DNA of 64,000 bases from Prinia subflava (lineage: Eukaryota; Chordata; Aves; Passeriformes; Cisticolidae): the NCBI RefSeq assembly GCF_021018805.1, contig NC_086251.1:14489098-14553097 (forward strand), read 5' to 3'. Made by a program: the position numbers and the translations under genes. The notes under the pieces were generated by a model. It was not told the origin of the DNA and made no database searches. It saw only the letters and a program-made list of their open reading frames with translations. Below, in pieces: positions 1 to 27,491 of this stretch (position 1 is its first letter; each line of letters opens with the position of its first letter).

Positions 1-186
1 TGTTTTATTTGAGAATACTTTGTGTGCCATGAAAGAATCACGTGCCACTCAAAACTGTCCTGCTTTGACAGAGGTATACATCTTATAAAGAAACACAGCT
101 TTTATTTTCATCCATTTATTTTTACCAATTATTTAACCACAGAGCAATTTTCTGCTTACAAATGCTTTTACAAATATACTACTTAC

Positions 187-16366
<16,180 letters not shown>

Positions 16367-19300
16367 GGCGGGGCAGGCGCGGCGGCGGGCGCGGCGCGGG
16401 GCGGCTGCGCGGGCCAGGCCGCGCCCCGGGGCGGGGGGAGCGCGCCCGCCGCCTGCGGCACCGCCGGCACGGCGGGAGCGAGCGGGAACCGAGGAGAAAG
16501 GAAAAGGAAGATAAACATCCATCCATGCACGGTCCCCTGCCCCGCGGTACGCTACCTGGGCTTTTCCCTGGGCGGATTTTTACAGCTGGTTCTCCTCGAA
16601 CGGCACTCAGCTCCCATACCGATTTCTCTCCTGTATTTGTAGGTATGCATGCATGTCAGTAACACTAATAGTTAAGGAAAGCACGAAGATGTGAACTTTA
16701 AGCCATACTAACTCCTGGGTTAAAAACAAAACAAACAAAATCTAAGCCCAAACAGAAAAATTATTTGTATGGCAAATAATCTCAACCTCTTTATTTTTAG
16801 GTAAGCAGAGGGAAGCTGATGCACCACTGTCTAAATCAGACTTCCCCAGCCTTTCCCACTAACACAGTGTTGTTGCTTACAAATAGAGCCTCTGACGTGG
16901 TTGCTGTAAGTAACTGCAGAAGAACCAAGCTCGGAGCACCTGAAAAGGAACCTGTTTCGGACTAATCTCTTTCACTCTATTTTCTCTTGGGCTGGTTCTT
17001 CTCCCCTTTCCCTACTGTAGGACAAGAGCATAGATTTCCTCAGTCAGGAGGGTAGCGAGTGGAGGACACCTGCTCACCCAAGTCTCTTGGTCTCCACGCA
17101 GAATCACCTCTAAGCACAGAACTCCAGAGAGAGCAGGGTTTACTTAAGGACAGGTAACTTACCTCTCCTCCTTCCAACCGAGTGGAAACTTGTATGAATA
17201 CATATAAAAGCGTGATTAAAAAAAAAATCCATACTGCCATAAGACCCCCTGCATTCTATTTTATTATTTCTGTGTGTTAACTTTTGTAAACTATCCCAGC
17301 TCCTTAGAAACTGCTCTTAGTCCTTTCAGATGGTTTTCCTATATTGGAGCGTTCACACTACCCATTTCTCATATTAGGTGTCAGGGATATGAGAGGAATG
17401 CATACCAAGCCTGTATACAAACAAATACAGTTGTTTTCAGAAAACTATTTTCTCTTGCAAAGTTGCAAAAAATTTGTAACTAATAATACATAAATCACTT
17501 TTACCTAACTTCCAGTTCCACAAAATACCAAAGAGCTAGTCTCTCCACACAGATATAAAATTAAACACACAGATATAGAACTTCTTCCATGCACATGCAA
17601 AACAAAATTATCTTGTATTTGAAATGAGAAAGAAAATTAAAAATTTACGGCACGCATTAGAACACATGCATGTTGCCTTTAAATTTACATATAGTCTAGA
17701 ACAGTCATTGATATCTATCAATCGTTTCTAGAAGGATTTACAGGAATAGATCTTATACAAGCTCGAAGTTATGTACATTTGAAAAAAGTAACTGGGTTTT
17801 ATAACACAGATAAACTTCCCAGGAGTCAGAAACTCCTCCACATAGTAAACAACTGTGGAATTAATTTCCCTTGGTGATGTGAAAACTGCTCTGAATCATC
17901 ATGTAAAGGATACAGTGCAGACAGGATGACAAACTTGGTGGCCTGTAAGTCTGCTGTTACATGAATTCCTGTGCTCTACTGTGTGTAAATACAAAGCAAA
18001 CAAACCCACAAAGCTAACTCATGCTCCAAAACTAGAAGTTGTATAATCAGTAAATTTATGAGATGTTCTAAGTTTTCACTGCTTCAAATGCAGCATATAT
18101 TAAAAGATGGTGCAGTTACGACTGTTTAGTATTTTTAGATAATGAAACATTTCCTAGGAAGAAGTGAAATTGCATCTAAATTGGCTCCTAATTAGCTTCA
18201 ATTCTTGTTTGCTACTTGTGGCATAAAGGGAAAATGAACAAAGTGAGCAGCTCATTTAGTAGGCAAAGAAATACATTAAAGTGTGTGTTGTGTAACCCGA
18301 TCCCTGTTGCTTTTATCTACTTTCTCTGCTTCCATTAATGTAACTTGGATCAATGGAAGTGCACCAAAGCCAAGCACATGCTGTACTCATAGAAGATACA
18401 GGCTGAGGCTAGCACATAATTCTAAAAATCTGTTTGGGGTTATTTGGAAAAGGCTGTGTCAAAGTTAAAGGAAATCTTTTATTCCTCACCTTCTTTTCTC
18501 TCAAGCACATTCTCCCTCCAGCACGTACAGGAGGGAACAGAATTCTCAGTGAAAACATCACTAGTTTTCCATCATTTCATTAGAAATGAAACACAAGAAA
18601 CACAATCCACAGGGACAAATTACAAAGGCAGAAAAGAGATCTTTTTAATGACTTACTGTTAACAGACTTCCCAAAGCAGTCAGAAAAGGCCCCTTTTTAT
18701 CTGAGACAGTTTCTCACCTGGTATGGGCAGCTTCTAAAGCTTCTGTCATAAGATATGCAAACCTGAAGAATGATGGGGAGAGAGACAGCAGCAGATGGGA
18801 AAGGGAAAATAACAGAGGAAAGGTAACAGTGATAGGTGAAAAGGGAAGAAACATAATGGAAAGAAACAAACTTAAGGGCTGAAAAAAATGAAAGAAAAAA
18901 GAAGAGGGATAAACATAGAAAAGGCTCCACAGAGAACTCCAGAGTGTCAATTTATAGTAAAAAAAAGTTATCAGAAGCTATGGAAACCATCCACACACGT
19001 TAGCTGCATGCGGCACTCAGTGTTTGTCTCCCTTATGCCTGTCGTTATCCAAGGCCTGCCACCTGTTTCAGCGGGGCCACTGCTCCGTGCTGAGCACGGA
19101 CAGGATTTGCCGCTCCCGGCAGGAGCGGGCGGCTCCGTGCCCGCCCGCAGGAGCGGCGGGAGCAGCCCGGCTCCGCTGGCCCGGAGGGTGCTTAGAGCGG
19201 CGGTGCCGGCTGCTGCTGCCGCGACACCGGCACACGAACCGCCTCCCAAAATCTCGGGTGGGGGGCAAAAGTGCAAGTGAATGAGTGCAGGCGGCGAGCC

Positions 19301-19502
19301 CAGCGCCCGGCACGGCAGAGACGGCCGGGGCCGGAGCCCGCTGTCGGCGAGGGGCGGTGTCCGGGTGGGTGCCGGGGCAGGGCCGGGCCGGGGGCGGGCG
19401 GCGGGCGGCGGATAAACCCCCCGGCCGCCCCGCCCGGGAGGGCGGGATGAGCTCGGCGCGCAGGTAGCGGCCGGAGCTCCGCGGGACGCCGCTGCCGCCC
19501 TC
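16367..19502. other. Divergent intergenic region between USH1C and OTOG
   Basis: 3,136 bp between the two start codons. It holds the 5' flank of USH1C, AT-rich sequence from about 16.66 to 19.0 kb with a long purine-rich stretch near 18776-18930, and the 5' flank of OTOG. No other gene or clear transposon was recognised. It probably contains the 5' untranslated exon sequence of both genes. Confidence 0.7.
19447..19467 (+). other. Six-codon upstream ORF before OTOG start
   Basis: ATG AGC TCG GCG CGC AGG TAG (M-S-S-A-R-R-stop) ends 35 nt before the otogelin ATG. If transcription starts near the TATA-like site at 19411, this uORF would be at the 5' end of the mRNA. Whether it is transcribed is not shown by the sequence. 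Confidence 0.35.
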
Positions 19503-19554
19503 ATGGAGACCCGGCTGCTCCTCGGGTCGCTGCTGTGCGCCTGGCTGCCCTCGG
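19503..19554 (+). CDS. OTOG: OTOG exon 1, signal peptide
   Basis: Codes [17 protein letters not shown] plus one base, then donor GTGAGT. A charged start followed by a hydrophobic core is a clear signal peptide; human otogelin also has an LC..WLP-like segment here. The start context has G at +4 but C at -3. Confidence 0.88.
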
Positions 19555-22500
19555 GTGAGTGTCCCGCCGGCGGGGAACGGTGCGGGAGGGCGGTCCTGCC
19601 CGTCGCTAACCTGATGGGTTAGTTACCACTAACCTGCCCGTCGCTAACCTGATGGGTTAGTTACCACTAACCTGCCCATCACTAACCTCATGGGTTAGTT
19701 ACCGCTAACCTGCCCATCGCTAACCTGATGGGTTAGTTACCACTAACCTGCCCATCGCTAACCTGATGGGTTAGTTACCATTAACATGCCCATCACTAAC
19801 CTCATGGGTTAGTTACCGCTAACCTGCCCACCACTAACCTGCCCATCGCTAACCTGCCGCCGTTGCCTTCCAGCCCTGTGTCCGTGGGGTGCCCGGGCGC
19901 AGCTCCCCGCCGACGGGGCCCTGCCGCTCCCCAGGTAAGAGCCGGCCGGGGCACAGCGGCCTCTTTCTGGGCTGGCTGGGTGGGTGGGTGCGCTGCCCGG
20001 GCCGAGCCAACCCTGCTCTCTTCTCCCCCCTCAGCCGAGGCAGCACCGCGGGACCCCGGAGCCAGGGCGGCCTGGCCAGGGCGGGGCAGGTGAGGATGCG
20101 GGCCGGGCTGAGGAGCGGCGGGCCGGGCTGAGGAGCAGCGGGCGGGCACCGCGGGGCCGGCACCGCGGCACCTCGCTGGGGAGACCGGGCCACTGGGACT
20201 GCAGCTTCCCGCCGGGCAGGCCCCGGAGAGAGGCACCCGCTGCAGCCAGGGCTCCTGAGGCTGATGAGTTCAGGGGGTGCCAGGTCCCAGCGCCGCTGCC
20301 CGGGCAGACCCCTCTCCTCTGAGGGGGCTGGCGGTGCGGGACAGAGGGACGGGTGTTCTGGTTGTCAGCAGGATAATGCGCTTCTGTCTTATCTCAATAA
20401 TATATCTGTACATTACCGGGATACCATCTGTATTTTGGGTGGCTGTTTTACCCTTAGTGATTCTTCAGGACCTGCCCTCGAGTGTGTATTTTATCCCAGC
20501 CATGTAAGTACTGTCAATCCTGAATGAAAAATTAGTGTTAAAGCAGCGACAGAAGATGGTGTGACTGTATCTAGAGCTTTGGCTTGTTCAAGAAGTTGTG
20601 TTGTACGAAGCATCCCTGCTCGAGGAAAAGCTGAGGTCTGATCTGGCTCATCAGTAACAATTGTTTTGTGAGAGCCTTTTTGCTTCTCAGTAGAGGTAAT
20701 GGAGCTGGCAGTGTCGGGTCACTGCAGCTCAGCACTGAGGTTTTTGGATGTGGTTTGTCCTGGCAACTCGACTGAGTCACTCATGGCACGCTGCTGAAAT
20801 GTAGTTAGGGTGTGTGGCTCTCACTCCCTTGTTCGAGGGTGGGAAGAGGAGGGATTGCTTTGTAGTCCTTGTTCGTGGTTCCTCAGAGGGAGTCACCTTT
20901 CTCCCTGCTTTCTCCCTGCTCTGTCTGGGGAAAGCTCAGCAAAGAAAAAATGTCACATAACTGCAAACAGGTAACCAAATCAACCACCAATAATAGTGAA
21001 TGCTCCTGGATTTAGCTCTCCCACCAAGCATTCAAGATACAGTAATAAATGTTTTGTTTGTTTCTGGGCTAGCCTACTGAGCAGAAATCTTCAATAAGAG
21101 GTATGTTTAGGAGGAAGGAAGAAGAAAAAATATTTGAGTCTTGAGTAGAGTATGCTTTTTACTTTACAATGGAGTTTTTTTAGTAAGCCAATAGAAAACA
21201 ATGATCTTTCTAAAAATGGCAAATTTACTGACAGACTGAAGAGACTTTTAGGGATCTTGTTTATAGCTGCTGATTTCTTTGTTCTTTTTGAAAGGAGTCT
21301 GGAATGGCAGTTTATAACACTTCACCTACAACACTGTCCTTGTCTCGGAACAGGAGAATTCACAGTATGAAATGTGGACCATCCAGTAAGTTATTTATGT
21401 TTCTATATAAACTGACTTCTTTTGTGCCTTATTTTCTGCATTGTTTAATCATGCTTGTGAAGAAAAAAACATCATAAAATAACTATTACAGGCCTTAATG
21501 AGGCTCTACCTTGTTTTGTCTCAGAGGTACCTAGGAGTATGGAAATGTGTCATGGAGTTTCACCTAGCTTTAGGTTTACACCTGGTTCTGATTTAATAAT
21601 TTGAAAGACTGTTCCTAACTACAGCTTTTGTAATAGAGAGTTTTCAAAAGGAAATCTTCTTTTATAGCGGTATACCTAAAAATGTGGATTGATGTTTAGA
21701 CACCATTAAATTGCATGTCCTGTCCTTTTTTGTGCTTGGAGATTGGTTGTTGGTTTCTGCTGAGGTAACCTGCAGATGCTTTTTGTGTGTGATCCATGGG
21801 TTAGCAGGATAAGGTCCTTTTTAACAACAGCTTGCAATGGTGGGCATTTGCTTGAGGAATGTCCATCTTTGGTTTTTTGATTCACCTTATTTTCAGAAGT
21901 GAAGTGGACAGACTTAAAGTATCTTTGCTAAAGAGTAAAGATCTTGAGTCTGTGTCATGCTTGGGTCTATGTCATGCTTGCCTTGTACAAAGGAGAAGAA
22001 TGAGGCAAAATAACTCAGAGTGATTTTAGTTAGTGATGCAAACTCTATAGTTTCTCTTCAGCGAGCCTGATTCCATTGGATGTGGGGTGTTCCTTATGCC
22101 TAGCTTTACAGCCCAAAAGGCAAGATGATGTATGGAATGGACCCGTAAATTGTGACCAGGGTTGTGTCATCCCCAAAAGCTTTTAGTGTCTTCAAGACAC
22201 ACTTTTCAGAAGCTTTTGGGAAGTGTGTAGCTGAAAATAGAGGAATGATGCAGGAGTTTAGAGAAGCATAATATTGCTCAAATAAATGCTGTTACCTATG
22301 AATCTCTCTCCAGTACATAAAAAAACCCATAGTTATATTGTGTGTGATAAAATTGCTTTAGAAACTTAACACTGTGTACTAATAAAAAAAGCCCTGTTTT
22401 TGAGGGTTGCACAGTCTTATTGACCAAGAACTTAAGTTGTGGGTTTGTGTTGTTGTTTTTTGTGGTTGTTTTGTTTTGTGTTTTTTGGTTTTTTTTTTTT

Positions 22501-25500
22501 TTTATGCTAAATAAAGCACCTTACAAAGAGAAGATATGCAGATCATGCTGGGAAATTTGTTGTCATAGTAATTGTTTGTTTCCCTGGGTTTAGTCTTTGC
22601 CTTGTGAAAGTTTCTTTAATTGGGAATAATAGGTTTAATTTTTTGCTTCAGATCTGGAAAAAAGCTTCTAAGATGTGTTACTCTTCAAGTGTGCAATAAA
22701 AACCTCCCACATAAACCCTTTGCAAATCTTCTATTAAAGAGCTTTTGTCAAGGGTTTATGTGAAAGTTTATTGCTTCTTAAATAGGCCTAATATTTAAGA
22801 AATGGAAGAACAAATGTGGAGCTGGGGAGAACAAAATATTTACAAATGTCTCATGCTAGCTCATCACATGGCAAAGCTTCCAAAGGAGGATGCAGTTATG
22901 ATGGCAAGAATTAAATTTTCTTGCTCTCTGTAGATGTAACAGTAAAAAGTTTTTGTTTTCTTTCTAATTTGTATTTCTGTGAGGCAAAAATATTCCATAT
23001 GGGTTTTCCATTTCTGATGTACTTGGTTTGGAAAGGTGATGTTCTTGAAGACATGCTTTAAAAATTATCAATGATTGTCCATACTTGAAGGCAAATAAAA
23101 TCAGCATTATTAAACTCTTTTAAACAGTGGAATACATAGGCTTGGAAGTTTCCTTTTTAAATCACAGTAAAGTGTGTGGTAAATGGAATCTATTGTTGTC
23201 TGTGTGTGAAAGACACATTAAAAAACAAAAGGAAAACCTGATCTGTTTTGTACAGTACTCCCAATACTTAGAAAAATAGTTTTCCTTTTGGTCTCCAATT
23301 TAAAGAGAGATGCAAGCTGCTGTAACTCTGGAGTCAGATTTGCAGACATCTGGGGAAATATGAAATAGTAAACCCTCTTGTTTAAAAACCTTAACAAATG
23401 GAAACCCAAACCAATAACAAGGAAACCCAAACCAAAACAGCAAGGTAGGCTGTCAGCTGCTTTCTCTACTTTAGCGATGTCTGTAAGAAAATTACTTTTC
23501 AAAGAAATTCTTTGAAATACTTCTAGAACTGTGATTATAATGAAATTCTATTACAGTCAATTCTTCCTGCAATACCAGTTTTTCTTGCCTTCTGTAACTC
23601 CGGAGATAAATCAGTATTTTACGTGGAATAAGTGCATGACTTCTGCAAGAGATCCCTTTACCGTTGTGTTGTATTAGTCAACTGAAAGCATTTCAGAAAG
23701 TGATGTCATGTCTTATCTGTCAATGGAACAAAAAAATTGCTATAGCACAAGCAAATGCCAAGAGAAGTTCTGTGTTTGTTAGTTTCTTGTAGCCAGAGAA
23801 CATAGGATTTGAAATGTGTATCACAATAATTGAAGTTAATGCATGGTAGCTGTTAAACTTTTAACTTCCTTCCAGACAAATGTTATTAATGCAAAATTAA
23901 AAAATCACAAACAAATATAAAAAACCCCAAGCCTGAAACAGGAAATTCCCAAATATTAAGAATATTCAGAACCTGGGATAAAATATTATCTTAATAAAAT
24001 TTATCTTAATAAAAATATTAAGAACCTGGGACAGATAAACCAAATTATTTCTGGAAGTATTCAGGCTACTGCTGAAAAATTCTAATATTCTAAATACCAC
24101 AGATTTCCTTATGTTGAAATGCTGTAGCAGGCATGAGTCACAGAAGTCATAGAAGACACTTGTCCCTTACAATGTGTGCTTGAGAACTGATTTCAGAAGA
24201 TGTACCAGAACAGAAAATATGCAGCTAACTGGAAGGCTCTTGGAATTGAAGGGTTAAAATTGCATCCACCTCATTCACTTCAGAATCCCAGAGAGGAAAA
24301 TTTTACATCCTAGAGTAAGGAGGTGCTTGGTCCTGGGCTGTGTTGCATCCTGTTGAAGCCTGTAAGCCAGGGAAAACCTGTGCCACTGCAGGCAGGTGCT
24401 TTCAAAGACTATGAAGTTAAAGGGTAAAAAAGAATGCGGGAAATACTTGTTGTATTAATTCTCTCATAGCTGAAGGAACACCTCAAAGCTTGCACCTAGA
24501 GAAATCTGCAGTGGAAATTATGCAGAGTTGTAAAATACAGAATTTCAAGGATGTTGCAAACATTTAAATATTTAATATTTAAATATTTATTTAATATTTA
24601 AATATTACATTTTAAGCAAATATTCTCCTCTTTTATGTGTGGCTCCAGATCTAATTTAGGTTTCTTGCAAATTCTTATCCTGATCGGCTTTGCTTTTTCA
24701 CCTTTCTACATTCAAGAATAAAATTTGTTGATTTTTAAATAATTTAGAATTTTAGTACTGTGATTACCTTCAGACTCTTTAACTGAACTACTCTTCAACT
24801 CTCACATAGCTACTTAAAAAATGTGTCATTTTTAAAGAATTCTGCAAAATATAATTCCTGTCTATTTCTGTAAATCACTCCAAATTTCTAAAACTGTTTG
24901 GGTCAAAGTTGATATCTAGGCAGAATCATAAGAACTGAAGGCATGGACTGGGTTTTATATCTATCTTGCTTCAGCAACACTTTATCACTTCAGATCTCAA
25001 AATTAATCTTTCATATTTAAGGTTTGCTGTCCAAGTGAATCTAGTAATGAATACCCTGAAAGGAAACCTGTGTCTACTATTTTGCATTAAGCAATTTTTT
25101 TCATACTGTATCTTAAATAGTAGAAAAAATAGTAGCATTAGGGAGTACTTAATGTTTTACAGAAAAATACTATTAAGATGGTACACATCAGGCCCAAATC
25201 TTCAAGAATTAGTAGTGTACTGGTGATAATGGTGTGTTACTGGGAGGTCAGACCTGAGCTCAAGCATTTGTATTCATGTGATAGTTAAAGCAAAAATCAA
25301 GTATTTCAAAATGGATGTTTTCTTGAATGAAAGTGAAAAAGCTTTAATTTAGATGTCTCTCTGATTTAGTATCTTATCTTTTGCATGGAATACATAGAGA
25401 GGATTTCTTTGCAGTTACCTCCTTGTGCTCCAAGAGGAGAGCATATCTCCAGTGACTCCATCTCACTTCATGCTGAAGGGCTCCACGCTATATAAATTAC

Positions 25501-27447
25501 TTATTTTATTCCTAATGAGCATGTTGAATCAGAAGACCAAATAGTGGATGAGCAAGTCAGGACATAGAGTTCAACTGGAACTGAAACAAATTCAAGAGAT
25601 TTTAAGTATTCATTGAAGAAGAAGTAATGTAAGAAAGTGGATAAAGCTAAGTGTGCACCATATCAGAGATGCAAAGCCACAAAATATATTGCATTGGTAA
25701 TAATATTCAAAGTAAGTGTGTATTTTGATGAAGAAGCCTTTGAACAGCTATGATAATGCTGCTAAGGAATGTCTCTGTGTGAAGCTTGGACACTGCTCTG
25801 CAGAGCCGCTTGCAGTGATGTGGACTGGATTACAGTCACACTTTTTCAAAGGCTGTGATAAATAATGGGTTCAAGGTTCTGCTACTGCTCATAGGAGATT
25901 TTAAAAGGGGGATGAACTGAAAAGGAGGTCTGTGCTCAAGGGACTAAAATAACCCTACCCATGGGACTGCAGCCTAGTCTGTAATTACGAGGGGTTAGAG
26001 TATTTAAGCTGAGAACAACAGAGAAGAATTCAGACCTGTGTTACAGGATGATCCCAAGTCTTCACCTTATTTGATAAAGAAGGAATTTGAGGCTGGTTGC
26101 TTCATCACAGCAATCGTGGTTTTATCAGGGTGATCTGCAGGTTCTAATGGCAACACTGGTTAGAAATGCCATTACACATTATTACTTACATGAGTCAAAT
26201 TGTGCTACTTAGGCCTACTGTTTTCTGCTAGAAAAGTCTCACCAGTTTTCAGTTTCAGATTCCAGCCCAGTGCACTCAACTGGCATAATGTCAAAAGGGA
26301 AAGAGGAGCTGAGGAGTTTTTAATAGGTGTTGCTTTTGGGTTAATGGAGGACAAAATACTCCATAAGTTTTCCTAATTTTCTCTTTCAGTTAGGCTTGAT
26401 GTCTTTTCCCTTTCTGCAAGTATTAAAATGTTTCTCACATTTCTGTAGGAGAGATGAACTTTTGATGTGGTCATATGGGTTAGCTTATTTAGAAAGCTCA
26501 TATTCCTTTAATGACAAAGATTAGAATGAACCCCTTGTTACAGGATATTTATTCTGAATACTTCAGGAAGTATTTCTGTGTTCATGGAGCAGAATGGGAT
26601 GATTAAAGAGGCCACATTTACAGTAGTAGGAGCACTAAAGGTGATCTGAAACAATGCTGCTTTCCTGATTACCTGCTTAAGGATAAGTAACGTTTGCACA
26701 CACAGCTGTTCTATGCAGTGTAAGGAAGACACTTAACAATTATATAGAAAGGGATATAAACAAGTACAACAGCTGAGATGATCATATTTTCTTAGAATCA
26801 TACACAGAAAGACGAGATCTTTATAAAAAAGAAAATGCTTATGATTGAGTCATTTGATTTTTTGATTCAGGTTTAACTAACATCCTTTCTGCCTAAAAGA
26901 GAGCCAGGGAGATCCTTCACAGTGACAGCAATGGTCCCCAGGTCAGCTGATTGTTTGCACAATCTGAACAAACATGGCTTGGACAGGTTACCTGAACCAT
27001 GCTTAGAGTGGAATCATCAACCTGAAACATCAAAAGCGGGGTAGCTTCCTCTGCAGCTCAGAGGAGCATGACTTGCAGCCTAATTGCACATTATTGTAAC
27101 TGGACAGGCAACAGGGCATAATGTTAGCGAAGCAAAGAACAGAGACCAGAGCTCTGGTTACACAGGTCTCACAACAGTCAAGATGAAAGAGATCAATGTC
27201 TGCCTCTCTTGACAAGAGGAACAGGCCTTTGCATTATTGACAAGATTGGTGGCTGTGAGCATGTAAATGAGATGGGCTCAGGCAGTGGAAGTAGGGATGT
27301 TTCAGCACGGTGCTTGCATTTGTTTTTATTGACCTGATGCTGGCCAGGCAGGAAAAGGAGCAGGATAGTTGGGCTAGCAGGCAAAAAAGCATTACCTTTT
27401 ACTTTGTCTACCTGCTTTGTTCTTTTGAGCATGGCCTTCATTTTTTT

Positions 27448-27491
<44 letters not shown>

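Larger units (their letters stand above)
19080..20340 (+). promoter_or_regulatory. OTOG CpG-island promoter region
   Basis: CpG- and GC-rich from about 19.08 to 20.34 kb, interrupted by the AT-richer minisatellite of intron 1. It covers OTOG exons 1-3. A TATA-like GATAAAC at 19411-19417 in GC-rich surroundings lies about 90 bp upstream of the ATG. Island and gene start support each other; TATA use is inferred. Confidence 0.65.

Noticed and set aside
19601..19858. Interstitial telomere array, suggested by GGGTTAG motifs
   Set aside because: The motif occurs once per 38-bp unit and is not a run of 6-bp telomere repeats.
18888..20527. Long ORFs around the OTOG start on both strands
   Set aside because: Same CpG-island effect: Ala/Pro/Arg-rich translations without recognisable domains. 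Only the phase-consistent exons 1-3 were kept.
21342..21373. Possible OTOG exon ending in CCA before GTAAGT
   Set aside because: Strong donor, but the acceptor (GGAACAG) has a poor pyrimidine tract, and the 32-nt length gives a phase that does not fit exon 5.
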